Assembly: GCA_021732415.1 (NCBI GenBank)
Contig: JAKFVC010000048.1
Span: 1-64,000, forward strand
Source: Planctomycetaceae bacterium
Lineage (GTDB): Bacteria; Planctomycetota; Planctomycetia; Planctomycetales; Planctomycetaceae
Reading direction: 5' to 3'
DNA: 64,000 nt
Under the pieces are notes generated by a model. That model was not told the DNA's origin. It saw nothing but the letters and a program-made list of their open reading frames with translations, and did no database searches. The position numbers and the translations under genes are program-made. This document shows, piece by piece, positions 19,010 to 28,556 of this stretch; position 1 is the stretch's first letter, and each line of letters starts with the position of its first letter.

Positions 19010-20143
19010 TCACGTGGGCTGCTGAATGGTAAGCGCGGGAACGAAGCCGCCGCTATTTCTGTTTTGATCGTAAACTACGAAGGGAAGGTCGGCCTTGGGC
19101 TGCCAGACACGCCCAATTTCGATGGCCGCTGAGACAGGAACGGCAGGAAACACATGCAGCTGAGCATCTTCGCCGTGGATGGCTTTGATCTGATTGAACG
19201 TCCGACGCATCACGCGCCGGAATTCTTGCAGCTGACTTCGCGCCCGAAGGAAGTCATTGTGTGGGTCGCTGTGGTGAATCGACCAGATCGCGACGTCGTC
19301 ACCTAGCACGGAGTGGATTCGGTCCGGCAACACATTGGCACTCAGCGACAGGATCAGAGCGACTTTCGTTCGGGTTGAATCACCGCTTGGCGAAACCTGG
19401 TATGTGAACTTTGGCGTCCGCGTCTGCCAACTCCATGTCGCAGGCTCTCGGTGAAGCTGATAGACCTCTGCCGGGCAAATGTCAGAGATTTCTCGCCCCA
19501 ACGCGATGAGCAAAGGAATCGGCGCGAATCCAAAAACCGAGAGATGCTCAACATCTCCCGATGAAATCGCAGGCTTTACCAAACGGTCAAAATGTCGGCG
19601 GAGATTCTCGTGTTCCATTTCCCAATACCGAATCTCCCCATCCGAGAAGTTGCTTCTCATTCCAATCGCAAACGGCTGGTTGGTTGCCGGATACCAGTTC
19701 GGGACCATTGCACGCTTGGCCTTGCTGACTGTCAGGGGTGATTCGTTGTCTCCTACCTTTGCGCCGTAGAGCAGAACATGAGATTTCATTTCGTCTTGAA
19801 TACCGGTCAGCAACTCGACTCTGGCTTCATGCTCCGCTTTCATTTCCTCAAGCAGGCTGACTGGATGCCCCCCGACGTCGGCAATGTCGATGAGGCGATG
19901 GTGGACATCGCACAACAACAGCAGATTTGCGATGTCCGCCTTCAGTTTCGCGGATAGAACCTTGTCGCCACGAGGTCCGTCGGGCTTGTCCGCGACAATA
20001 TGAGCGATGTACGAACTGTTGAACTCGGCTTGCGTCAGGTCGTCTCGGTACAGCGCTTGGTTGCAGCCACGATATTGGCACCGGCCGGCCGCTCGACCCC
20101 AGAGGCAGTAGCGAATTGAAGGGGGAACATCGGTAACGGACAA
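19010..20143 (-). CDS. cap5: CBASS effector: HNH endonuclease fused to SAVED domain (Cap5-like)
   Basis: The N-terminus (IRYCLWGRAAGRCQYRGCN, then YIAHIVAD, and NLLLLCDVHHRLID) is an HNH nuclease with a Cys-rich zinc site. The C-terminal 230 residues resemble a SAVED ligand-binding domain (VFGFAPIPLLIALGREI, DVAIWSIHHSD, LHVFPAVPVSAAIEIGRVW). In Cap5, binding of the cyclic nucleotide signal activates DNA degradation that kills the infected cell. I set the start at the TTG at 20141-20143, because AAGGGAG lies six bases before it and homologues begin about here; longer in-frame starts lack a ribosome site. The stop is 11 bases from the CD-NTase ATG, so both form one operon. The upstream side is interrupted by an insertion sequence. 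Confidence 0.88.
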   Translation of the reverse strand: MSVTDVPPSIRYCLWGRAAGRCQYRGCNQALYRDDLTQAEFNSSYIAHIVADKPDGPRGDKVLSAKLKADIANLLLLCDVHHRLIDIADVGGHPVSLLEEMKAEHEARVELLTGIQDEMKSHVLLYGAKVGDNESPLTVSKAKRAMVPNWYPATNQPFAIGMRSNFSDGEIRYWEMEHENLRRHFDRLVKPAISSGDVEHLSVFGFAPIPLLIALGREISDICPAEVYQLHREPATWSWQTRTPKFTYQVSPSGDSTRTKVALILSLSANVLPDRIHSVLGDDVAIWSIHHSDPHNDFLRARSQLQEFRRVMRRTFNQIKAIHGEDAQLHVFPAVPVSAAIEIGRVWQPKADLPFVVYDQNRNSGGFVPALTIQQPT

Positions 20144-20290
20144 TTGAGACTCCCTTGAATGGACTCGTGGACCTTCAAGTGTGCAGCGCCTGATCCTTAG
20201 CATCCGTGAAGCAGATTTACTATTGGCTGGAACCTGCAATTGCATCTGGCGTGCCAAACACGCTTCCAAAATTTAGCGCTGGTGCGGCAA

Positions 20291-20303
20291 CTAGTGTAGT
20301 GTC
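20291..20303. repeat. Left terminal inverted repeat of the IS630 element
   Basis: CTAGTGTAGTGTC matches the complement of the right end at 13 of 13 positions, including the TA target site. Confidence 0.9.
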
Positions 20304-21466
20304 GCATAATCAAGGGAACTTATTGAGTCGGCTGGCGTCTGATCCTTGAAGACGGGAGGATCGAAGCCATGCGCATTGCGAAAGCGATTCTGTTGACCAG
20401 TGAGGAGCGAGTCACGCTGGCGAAGTGGGCGCGCGGACGGAGCACGCCGACCCGGCTGGTTCTGCGTTCCCAGATCGTGTTGGCCGCAGCGGACGGTCGC
20501 GAGAACCGGGACATCGCTGCGGAACTCGGTTGCACGCGGCGGACGGTGGGCACCTGGCGCAATCGTTTTGCGGACGATCGTCTGGCGGGCATCGAACGGG
20601 ATGCCCCGCGCGGCGGCCGCACACCGGCGGTGCGCGGGGCGAAAGAGGCCGAGATTCTGCGGCTGACAACGCAGGAAACGCCGCCGAACGCCACGCAGTG
20701 GTCCACGCGCACGCTCGCCAAAGCGGTGGGCGTCAGCAAGGACACGGTGCAGCGGGTCTGGCGCGACCACCACCTCCAACCGCATCGCACGAAAGGCTTC
20801 AAATCGTCCAATGATCCGAAACTCGTCGAGAAACTGCTCGACGTCGTGGGGCTGTATCTCGATCCGCCGGACCGTGCGCTGGTGCTGTCGTGCGATGAAA
20901 AGAGCCAGATTCAAGCTTTGGACCGCACGCAGAAAAGCCTGCCGATGTTCCCCGGCCGATTGAAGACGTTGACCCACGACGACCGGCGGCATGGCACGAC
21001 GACATTGTTCGCCGCGATCGAACTGGCCGAAGGCCGGATCATTTCGGACTTGCACCGCCGGCACCGGCACCAGGAATGGATCCAGTTCCTGAAGAAGATC
21101 GATGCCCAGACGCCGCCCGATCTCGATCGGCACCTGATCGTCGACAACGACGCCACGCACAAGCACCCCAAAGTGAACGCTTGGCTCAAGCGACATCCCC
21201 GGTTCCACAGGCACTTCACGCCCACATCGAGCTCGTGGCTGAACGTGATCGAACGTTGGTTCCGCGACCTGACGCACAATCGGTTGCGCAACGGCGTCTT
21301 CCGCAGTGTGGCGGAATTGGAACAGGCCCTGCGGGATTACGTGGACCATCACAATGCGAATCCGAAATCGTTCGTCTGGACCAAGAAAGCCGAAGACATC
21401 CTGGAAAAAATCACCCGTGCCCGCCAAGCGCTGAATAAGACCCCAACTGCGTGAGACACTACACTA
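20292..21466 (+). mobile_element. IS630-family insertion sequence
   Basis: A 1.17-kb element is bounded by perfect 13-base inverted ends (CTAGTGTAGTGTC at 20291-20303 and its complement at 21455-21467). Both ends contain TA, the target dinucleotide that IS630/Tc1-mariner elements duplicate. It holds one transposase gene on the plus strand, and nothing suggests decay. It sits about 150 bases upstream of the CBASS operon, reading away from it, and about 240 bases upstream of the RtcR-like gene, reading toward it. Confidence 0.9.
20369..21454 (+). CDS. IS630-family DDE transposase
   Basis: The 361-residue protein has an N-terminal helix-turn-helix ([20 protein letters not shown]) and a second one ([16 protein letters not shown]), as in IS630 transposases. 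The DDE catalytic triad is complete: Asp in VLSCDEKSQ, Asp in [11 protein letters not shown], and Glu in [11 protein letters not shown]. It cuts and pastes the element at TA sites. The ATG at 20369 has GGGAGGA eight bases upstream, and the stop codon abuts the right inverted repeat. The length is complete for the family, so the element may still move. Its codon use is more GC-rich than the CBASS genes next to it, in keeping with recent arrival. Confidence 0.95.
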   Translation: MRIAKAILLTSEERVTLAKWARGRSTPTRLVLRSQIVLAAADGRENRDIAAELGCTRRTVGTWRNRFADDRLAGIERDAPRGGRTPAVRGAKEAEILRLTTQETPPNATQWSTRTLAKAVGVSKDTVQRVWRDHHLQPHRTKGFKSSNDPKLVEKLLDVVGLYLDPPDRALVLSCDEKSQIQALDRTQKSLPMFPGRLKTLTHDDRRHGTTTLFAAIELAEGRIISDLHRRHRHQEWIQFLKKIDAQTPPDLDRHLIVDNDATHKHPKVNAWLKRHPRFHRHFTPTSSSWLNVIERWFRDLTHNRLRNGVFRSVAELEQALRDYVDHHNANPKSFVWTKKAEDILEKITRARQALNKTPTA

Positions 21467-21467
21467 G
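21455..21467. repeat. Right terminal inverted repeat of the IS630 element
   Basis: GACACTACACTAG is the exact reverse complement of the left end; it begins at the base after the transposase stop codon. Confidence 0.9.
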
Positions 21468-21705
21468 GATTTTTCATGGCAATGTCGCTGTGAAAGCCCT
21501 GTTGATCACCTGCATTCTGGTCCGCTCACACAAATTGATTTCTTTCAAACAAACGAGGACGTGCCCATCCAAGTCGTTTGAATTCCAACAGTCGCCGGAG
21601 TCGGCTTGAGCGTTACGACCAGGCAAGACCCGGCCGACTCTGTCAATCGGAGCTGTCTGTCGATACCATCTCATTTGCATCTACACAAACAAATTGGTGG
21701 GGGCA

Positions 21706-23292
21706 ATGGGCCAGCAAATACTCGTGTCTTGGATCGGTCATGCAGACCTGCGAGCGATGGCCGCCTCGTTGCCGGCGTCAGAGCGGCGTGCCGTTGCGGA
21801 GGTCGTCCGAACGAACATGGACGATGACCAGGGGACTGGTCCCGTCAAAGCTCTCTTGGACAAGGAAAAGTTCAAGCAAATCCACTTGCTCAGCAACTAC
21901 GATCCGGTAATTACCAAGCAGTTTGTAGGGTGGCTGAAACGCCGCTGTGTTACGCACCAGGTCAAATTGCCCAATCCCTCGGAACACGGTCAGATTCTTG
22001 ACGTCGTCAGGCCCTTGCTCGCGGCCATCAAGCTCGAAGAGGACGACGAACTCTGCTTTCATCTGAGTCCAGGTACGCCTGCGATGGCCGCAATCTGGAT
22101 TTTACTGGGCAAAAGCCAGTTTCCGGCCAAGCTCTTTCAGTCCCACTGGGACAAGGTCTGGCAGACGAAAATCCCCTTCGACATCGCCACGGATGTGCTT
22201 CCGCAGTTGTTGCGCGAGCCGGATCGGCTCTGGCAGCATCTCGCCGCCAAAGCACCCCAGGAGATCCGAGGATTCGAAGGAATTGTCGGTAAGAGCGAAG
22301 CGATACGCATGGCGGTCGGCCGTGCCCAGCGAGCGGCCATCCATGATGTACCGGTTCTGATTTTGGGGGAAACCGGTACCGGTAAGGAAATGTTTGCCGA
22401 GGCCATTCATTACGCCAGCCACCGGCGGGACAAAGCACCCATTCTGATTAACTGCGCAGCGATTCCTGGAAACCTGCTGGAATCGGAATTGTTCGGCCAT
22501 GTCGAAGGAGCATTTACTGGTGCCACAAAAAAACGGAAGGGTGCGTTTGAACTCGCCCACGGCAGCACACTGTTTCTCGATGAAATTGGCGAGTGTGACC
22601 TCAACTTGCAGGCTACGCTGCTACGCGTCCTACAGCCGCCTCCCAAGGAAGGGCCGTGCTGCCGTGTCTTCCGACCAGTCGGTGGCGAGAAAGACGTGAA
22701 AGTCGACGTCCGGATCGTTGCCGCAACCAATAAAGACCTGACAAAAGCAGTCGAGAAAGGCGAGTTCCGGGAAGACCTTCTTTACCGGTTGTCGATCGTC
22801 ACGGTGAAACTGCCCCCGCTTCGCGAACGCGACAATGATTTGATCATGCTCGCGGACTCGATCCTGCTTGATATCAACCATCGGCTTCGGAAACGGACGG
22901 AAACCGGCTATCAGGACAAATCCCTTTCTGAAGACACAAAGCGGTTTATGCAACGATATCACTGGCCGGGAAATGTCCGAGAACTTTCCAACGCATTGTT
23001 GCAGTCCGCCGTTATGGCCGAGGATACCACGCTCCGACCACACGACATTGCCGCTGCAATCGCCGATCTTCCGGGGCGAAAGAGTGACGACGTCTTGAAC
23101 TGCGCACTCGGTGATGGCTTTGCGATAGATACAAAACTAGACGAAATCCAGGCCCATTTCATTCGTCGAGCGATGATTGAAGCCGGGGGCAAGGTCACGA
23201 AGGCCGCCAAGCTGCTGGGCATGAAACACTACCAAACATTGTCTGCGCAACTGGATCGTCTGGGCATCGAATATGAGGCTGAAGAATCATGA
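21706..23292 (+). CDS. RtcR-like CARF-domain sigma-54 activator
   Basis: About 528 residues in three parts. The first 185 form a CARF-like domain: QILVSWIGHADLR, then IHLLSNYD, and CFHLSPGTPAMAAIW, the RtcR-type ligand loop. The centre is an AAA+ sigma-54 interaction domain with Walker A LGETGTGKE, the sigma-54 contact GAFTGAT, Walker B TLFLDEIGE and the arginine-finger region FREDLLYRL. The end is a Fis-type helix-turn-helix (GGKVTKAAKLLGMKHYQTL). In E. coli RtcR the CARF domain controls activation of RNA-repair genes. Here no rtcA or rtcB is present; the next gene is hsdR, behind a sigma-54 promoter. TTG and GTG starts lie just upstream, and I chose the ATG at 21706. Confidence 0.85.
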   Translation: MGQQILVSWIGHADLRAMAASLPASERRAVAEVVRTNMDDDQGTGPVKALLDKEKFKQIHLLSNYDPVITKQFVGWLKRRCVTHQVKLPNPSEHGQILDVVRPLLAAIKLEEDDELCFHLSPGTPAMAAIWILLGKSQFPAKLFQSHWDKVWQTKIPFDIATDVLPQLLREPDRLWQHLAAKAPQEIRGFEGIVGKSEAIRMAVGRAQRAAIHDVPVLILGETGTGKEMFAEAIHYASHRRDKAPILINCAAIPGNLLESELFGHVEGAFTGATKKRKGAFELAHGSTLFLDEIGECDLNLQATLLRVLQPPPKEGPCCRVFRPVGGEKDVKVDVRIVAATNKDLTKAVEKGEFREDLLYRLSIVTVKLPPLRERDNDLIMLADSILLDINHRLRKRTETGYQDKSLSEDTKRFMQRYHWPGNVRELSNALLQSAVMAEDTTLRPHDIAAAIADLPGRKSDDVLNCALGDGFAIDTKLDEIQAHFIRRAMIEAGGKVTKAAKLLGMKHYQTLSAQLDRLGIEYEAEES

Positions 23293-23333
23293 GCGGCATC
23301 GTCCAACCTCAGATTACGAAGAGTCGCGGTGCT

Positions 23334-23350
23334 TTGGCACGATACCTGCG
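23334..23350 (+). promoter_or_regulatory. Candidate sigma-54 promoter upstream of hsdR
   Basis: TTGGCACGATACCTGCG fits the -24/-12 consensus TTGGCACG-N4-TTGC with a single mismatch (C for the first T of the -12 box). GG at 23336-23337 and GC at 23348-23349 are separated by exactly ten bases, the invariant spacing. It lies between the sigma-54 activator gene and hsdR, pointing at hsdR. A transcript would start near 23361, about 80 bases before the hsdR start. Confidence 0.75.
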
Positions 23351-23443
23351 TTGGTCTGACCAACTCGTGCATCTCTCTTTTTTCGCCAGCACGTGTCGAA
23401 CGACCAAACGGGCCACCTCGTCGTCGAACGGGGATGAATGCAA

Positions 23444-26400
23444 ATGACGACGATTAACTTTGAATACTTGAGGCCGAAGTGGGGAGCGCTGGCAAACATT
23501 GCTGGGTTTGCTGAGCAGTACGTTCACGCCGATGCCGCAAGTGCGTTGGTAAAATTGCGTCAGTTTTGTGAGCAGGTCGTCGGGCACATCTACGCTTTCC
23601 ATCAACTGCACAAACCGTTGCAATCAGGTCTAAATGACCTGATGCAGGATTACACCTTCAAGCAGACCGTTCCACCTGTTGTCCTGTCCAAACTCCATTC
23701 TCTCCGTGTTCAGGGAAACAAAGCTGCTCACGGCGACGAAGTAGGAACACAGCAATCTCGGTGGATCCTTCAGGAAGCCTATGACATCGCGAAGTGGATC
23801 GTTCTCACTTACGGTGATGTTAAGGTGGGCTCGCTCCCGGCTTACCACGAACCCGAGCCGCCATCGACTCGCGATCCCGCTGAGTTGCGTCGCGAGAAGA
23901 AAGCCATTCTGGAGCGACTTGCAAAGCAGGAAGCTCAGACCGAGCAACTCCTGAAAGAACTTGACACTGAGCGTAAGAAGGCTCGAACCGCCGAAGCAAC
24001 GACCGAAGAGTTGCAGGCTGCGATCGCTGCCGGTCGAAGGTCGGCACAGGCTCTTCAATTCAACGAAGAAACCACTCGGCACCGGCTCATCGACAGCGAC
24101 CTCGTGTCGGCAGGGTGGAACGTCGGCCCCAATGGAGAATCAACGGAAGAAGTTGGCCAGGAAATCGATGTCGTTTATGTGGGTGACCATTCCGGGAAAG
24201 GCCGCGCGGACTACGTCCTTTATCGCATCCAAGATGGTCGAGCGCTTGCGGTCATCGAAGCGAAGAAGACATCTGTGGACCCGGAAGTGGGTCGCGAGCA
24301 GGCACGCATGTACGCGGATGCGATCGCTGCAACGCAGGGCGGACACCGTCCCATCATCTTCTGCACGAATGGCTACGAAATCACCATCTGGAATGACGCG
24401 AACGACGAACCGCCACGTCAGGTTTTCGGCTTCTATTCCAAGGACAGCCTTGAATACCTGCTCGTCCAGAATCGAGAGCGACGTCCTCCGGACCAGATCA
24501 AGGTCAACACCGGAATCACAAACCGGATGTACCAGATCGAATCGATCAAGCGTGTCACCGAGCGATTTGGTGCTCGCCACCGCCAGGCATTGATTGTCCT
24601 GGCGACGGGGACTGGCAAAACACGCGTGGCCATTTCGTTGTGCGATGCCTTGATCAAGGCGGGATGGGCACGCCGAATCCTGTTTCTGTCTGATCGTCGC
24701 GAATTGCGAAAACAGGCGAAGGAGAACTTCCAGAGGTACCTCGATGAACCACTGACCTACGTCACGGCAAACACATACAAGGAGCGCGAGCACCGCATCT
24801 ACCTGGCCACCTACCCAGCCATGATGAAGGTCTACGAGTCATTCGACGTTGGTTTCTTCGATCTCGTCATTTGCGACGAGTCGCACCGCAGCATCTACAA
24901 CCGCTACCGCGATCTGCTGCTGTACTTCGATGCCTTTCAGGTGGGCCTCACCGCCACGCCCGTGAAGTTCATTTCCCGTAACACCTATTCGCTGTTTGGC
25001 TGCGAGGACAAAGATCCGACGGCGCATTACAGCTATTCCGATGCGCTGACCGACCCCAACGGTCCATTCCTTGTGAACTTCAAGGTGAAAACGCTCACCA
25101 CCGATTTCACTCGCCGAGGCATCAAGTATTCGCAACTCTCGGACGAGCAGCGAGAGCAGCTTGAAGAAAATGAAGGCGACCCGGAGTCGATTGAATATGA
25201 GTCACACGAACTCGACAAGAAGGTGTTCAACAAGCCCACGATCAACATCATCCTGGAAAACCTGATGAACAACGGCATCCGGGATGCCACGGAATCGCAT
25301 GTCGGCAAATCGATCATTTTCGCTCGCAACCACAACCACGCGCTCATCCTGCAAAAGCAGTTTCGCACGCTTTTCCCGCAGTACGGCGGCAACTTCTGTA
25401 AAGTGATCGACAATCATGAACCCCGCGCAGAGGAACTGATTGAGGAGTTCAAGAAGCCCATTTCGGGTTTTAACATCGCGATCTCGGTCGACATGCTCGA
25501 CACCGGCGTCGATGTGCCGGAAGTCGTCAACCTGGTCTTCGCCAAGCCTGTCTTCTCGTATGTCAAGTTCTGGCAGATGATTGGTCGCGGAACCCGGCTC
25601 CGTGAAGGTCTGCTTGGAACTGACGACAACGGGAAGCCGATCAACAAGAAGGAGTTCCTCATTTTCGATCATTGGGGCAACTTCGAGTATTTCGACGAAC
25701 TCGGAGAAGAGGCAGAACCACGCCCCAGTAAGTCACTGTTGCAGCGATTGTTTGAATCGCGTCTGGAACTGGCCGCGACCGCTCTCAATAAGCCGGACAT
25801 TCCTTCGTTTGACGCGGCAGCAGAGCTGCTCATCAAAGATATCGTCGATTTGCCCGACCGCACGATCAGCATCAAAGAGAAGTACAAGGAAGTTCATACA
25901 GCTCGGAACCCGGAGGTCATCAAGCAGTTTGATCCCGCCACAGTCGCCATGCTTCGGCAGGACATCGCTCCGCTTATGCAGTGGAGGTCGATCGAAGCTG
26001 ACGCGGACGCGTACAAGTTCGATCTGCTGATGTGTCGGCTGGAAACCGAACACCTGCGGGGCAGTCCCCGCTTCGAAGACTTCAAAGCCGACTTCCTGAA
26101 TCAGCTCACGCAGCTCTCGATGCACCTCAATCAGGTGCGTGCCAAGGCCGATGCGATCGCCAAAGTCCGAGGCTCGGCGTTCTGGACCAGTGTGAACGTC
26201 GCAGAGCTGGAAAGCGTACGCACGGAACTGCGCGGCATCATGAAGTACCGGGCCACCGGCGGAATACCGGCCCTTCCGCCCAAAGTGCTTGACGTCGTTG
26301 ACCACAAAGACCTGATCGAAGCCCAGGACTACAAGCCGAAGCTCGATGGCCTCAACCTGGCCCAGTACCGCAACCGGGTCGAAAGCGTCCTGCGTAAGCT

Positions 26401-26833
26401 GTTTGATCAGAATGAGATTCTGCAACGGATCAAGGCCGGACAAGCGGTTAGCGAAGACGATCTTCAATCGCTAGTCTCTCTGGTGCTCACACAGGAACCG
26501 GACCTCAACCTATCCGACCTAGTGGACTACTACCCTGAAACCGCCGGGCACTTGGATCTGGCAATCCGCAGCATCATTGGACTTGATCCCGAAGCCGTAA
26601 AGCAGCGTTTCAACGCCTTCGTTCAGAAACACACCACCATGAATTCCACGCAGCTCCGCTTCATGCAGATGCTGCAAAACCACATCGCGAAGTATGGCTC
26701 CATCGAAGTCGACCGCCTGTATGAGGAGCCGTTCACGGCTCTTTCCGCCAGCGGAGTCGATGGCATTTTTCGTGAAGACCAGATCGATGATCTGCTGGAG
26801 ATCATCGGAGCTTTTCGCCCGATCGACACCTGA
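23444..26833 (+). CDS. hsdR: Type I restriction enzyme, R subunit
   Basis: About 1129 residues. An N-terminal DUF4145-like region (residues 15-120) and a short coiled coil are followed by the nuclease domain ([19 protein letters not shown]: the D...E-x-K signature). Next is the SF2 motor with [26 protein letters not shown] (DESH box), GLTATP and [14 protein letters not shown]-terminal EcoEI-type domain completes it. The protein translocates and cuts unmodified DNA with the M and S subunits. Two ATGs lie six bases apart (23438 and 23444) behind GGGGATGA; I prefer the second by spacing. It is the first gene of hsdRMS and is probably sigma-54 controlled. Confidence 0.93.
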   Translation: MTTINFEYLRPKWGALANIAGFAEQYVHADAASALVKLRQFCEQVVGHIYAFHQLHKPLQSGLNDLMQDYTFKQTVPPVVLSKLHSLRVQGNKAAHGDEVGTQQSRWILQEAYDIAKWIVLTYGDVKVGSLPAYHEPEPPSTRDPAELRREKKAILERLAKQEAQTEQLLKELDTERKKARTAEATTEELQAAIAAGRRSAQALQFNEETTRHRLIDSDLVSAGWNVGPNGESTEEVGQEIDVVYVGDHSGKGRADYVLYRIQDGRALAVIEAKKTSVDPEVGREQARMYADAIAATQGGHRPIIFCTNGYEITIWNDANDEPPRQVFGFYSKDSLEYLLVQNRERRPPDQIKVNTGITNRMYQIESIKRVTERFGARHRQALIVLATGTGKTRVAISLCDALIKAGWARRILFLSDRRELRKQAKENFQRYLDEPLTYVTANTYKEREHRIYLATYPAMMKVYESFDVGFFDLVICDESHRSIYNRYRDLLLYFDAFQVGLTATPVKFISRNTYSLFGCEDKDPTAHYSYSDALTDPNGPFLVNFKVKTLTTDFTRRGIKYSQLSDEQREQLEENEGDPESIEYESHELDKKVFNKPTINIILENLMNNGIRDATESHVGKSIIFARNHNHALILQKQFRTLFPQYGGNFCKVIDNHEPRAEELIEEFKKPISGFNIAISVDMLDTGVDVPEVVNLVFAKPVFSYVKFWQMIGRGTRLREGLLGTDDNGKPINKKEFLIFDHWGNFEYFDELGEEAEPRPSKSLLQRLFESRLELAATALNKPDIPSFDAAAELLIKDIVDLPDRTISIKEKYKEVHTARNPEVIKQFDPATVAMLRQDIAPLMQWRSIEADADAYKFDLLMCRLETEHLRGSPRFEDFKADFLNQLTQLSMHLNQVRAKADAIAKVRGSAFWTSVNVAELESVRTELRGIMKYRATGGIPALPPKVLDVVDHKDLIEAQDYKPKLDGLNLAQYRNRVESVLRKLFDQNEILQRIKAGQAVSEDDLQSLVSLVLTQEPDLNLSDLVDYYPETAGHLDLAIRSIIGLDPEAVKQRFNAFVQKHTTMNSTQLRFMQMLQNHIAKYGSIEVDRLYEEPFTALSASGVDGIFREDQIDDLLEIIGAFRPIDT

Positions 26834-26954
26834 CACCGGACTTTGACTGATGCCCCAACGCACCTTCGACTTCGATTCTAAGTTGCGTTCATCGGTCCGA
26901 GCGGTCCCCCAACAACATTCCGATGAGAACATCTTCGACCTACGCAGGACATCC

Positions 26955-28556
26955 ATGATTACCGGAGCACTTCGCAGCAAGATCGACCGCCTGTGGCTGG
27001 AATTCCACTCGGGCGGCATCACCAACCCCCTGACGGTGATCGAGCAGATCACCTACCTGATGTTCCTGCGCCTGCTGGACATCACCGAGATGCGGAACGA
27101 GAAAAGGGCCGCTCGCACCAAAAAGCCGTTCAAACGTGTCTTCGCCAATCCTGAAGCCGATGGCACAAAGGGGCATAGTGAGCAGCACCTGCGCTGGCAC
27201 CGTCTCCGCCTAATGGATGGTCCGGCTCTTGTCCAATTGATGACCAAACCAAAGACCAAAGACGACCCGGCGGGCGGTGTCTTCGCCCATCTCAAAGAGA
27301 TGACTTCCGAGCAAACCACGTTCGGCGAGTTCATGAAGGAAGCTCAGTTCCTCGTCATCAAGCCGCAGCTCTTGGTCAAGGCGATGGAGCTGATCGAAGA
27401 CCTGCCGCTGGAGAAGGGAGACACCAAGGGTGACCTATACGAGTACATGCTCGGCAAGCTGACCACGGCGGGGATCAACGGCCAATTCCGGACTCCGCCG
27501 CACATCATCCGCATGATGGTCGAGGTTGTCGATCCGCAGCCGCAGTGGAGAATCTGTGACCCCGCTTGCGGGACCGGCGGCTTTCTCGTCCGCACGATCG
27601 AGTTCCTGCAAAAGAAGTACACCTCTCCCGAGGGGATCATCACCGAGGAAGTCGAGAACGAGGATGGCTCGAAGGAAACGAACACGATCTACACCGGCGA
27701 CCTGCTGGAGCAATACCGCGGTCACATCCAGAACGACATGTTCTTCGGCTACGATTTCGACGCGACCATGCTCCGCATTGCGGCGATGAACCTGATGCTG
27801 CACGGTGTCGACAATCCGCACATCGAAAACCGTGACACGCTCTCCAACGCCTTCGTCGAAGCCTGCCCGGCTGTGGCCAACGATCACTTCGACCTAATCC
27901 TGGCCAATCCGCCGTTCAAGGGGAGTCTTGATGCCGAACTGGTCCACAAGTCGCTGACATCGACCGTCATGACCAAGAAGACCGAGTTGCTGTTCCCGGC
28001 CTTGATGCTGCGGATGCTCAAGCCCGGTGGCCGCTGTGCCGTAATTGTTCCGGACGGCGTGCTGTTCGGTTCATCAACGGCACATTGCAAGCTCCGCAGT
28101 GAGATCATCAACAAGCACCAGCTCGATGCGATTATCAAGCTCCCTTCAGGTGTCTTCAAGCCGTACGCGGGCGTCGCCACCGCGATCATGATTTTCACCA
28201 AATCCGGCGAGACGCAGGACGTCTTCTTCTACGATGTCGGTGCTGATGGCTTCAGCCTCGATGACAAGCGCACGCCAGTCAAAGAGAACGATCTCCCTGA
28301 TGTCGTCGCGCAGTGGAAGAAGTGGGACGGCGGCAAAGGAAAGAAGCACTTCAAAGGTCGCAGCAAAAAGGCATTTTTCGTCACAGCGGACGAGATTCGC
28401 CGACAGAAGTACGACCTATCCATTTCGCAGTACAGGGAGATTGCGTACGAGGAACCAGAGTTCGACGACCCGCTGGCCATTCTTTCTCGGTTAAACGCAA
28501 TTCAGACCGGGATAAATGCGGACCTTAAAGCGCTAGAAGAGATGCTGCGCAAATGA
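26955..28556 (+). CDS. hsdM: Type I DNA methyltransferase, M subunit
   Basis: About 533 residues. An HsdM N-terminal helical domain (MITGALRSKIDRLWLEFHSG) precedes the SAM-binding motif CDPACGTGGFL and the catalytic adenine-N6 motif ILANPPFKGS (NPPF). CAVIVPDGVLFG and IIKLPSGVF are further family blocks. The open frame extends 35 codons upstream, but AGGA lies six bases before the ATG at 26955, where homologues begin. It methylates the recognition site together with HsdS and so protects host DNA. It lies 120 bases after hsdR and overlaps hsdS by four bases. Confidence 0.93.
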   Translation: MITGALRSKIDRLWLEFHSGGITNPLTVIEQITYLMFLRLLDITEMRNEKRAARTKKPFKRVFANPEADGTKGHSEQHLRWHRLRLMDGPALVQLMTKPKTKDDPAGGVFAHLKEMTSEQTTFGEFMKEAQFLVIKPQLLVKAMELIEDLPLEKGDTKGDLYEYMLGKLTTAGINGQFRTPPHIIRMMVEVVDPQPQWRICDPACGTGGFLVRTIEFLQKKYTSPEGIITEEVENEDGSKETNTIYTGDLLEQYRGHIQNDMFFGYDFDATMLRIAAMNLMLHGVDNPHIENRDTLSNAFVEACPAVANDHFDLILANPPFKGSLDAELVHKSLTSTVMTKKTELLFPALMLRMLKPGGRCAVIVPDGVLFGSSTAHCKLRSEIINKHQLDAIIKLPSGVFKPYAGVATAIMIFTKSGETQDVFFYDVGADGFSLDDKRTPVKENDLPDVVAQWKKWDGGKGKKHFKGRSKKAFFVTADEIRRQKYDLSISQYREIAYEEPEFDDPLAILSRLNAIQTGINADLKALEEMLRK

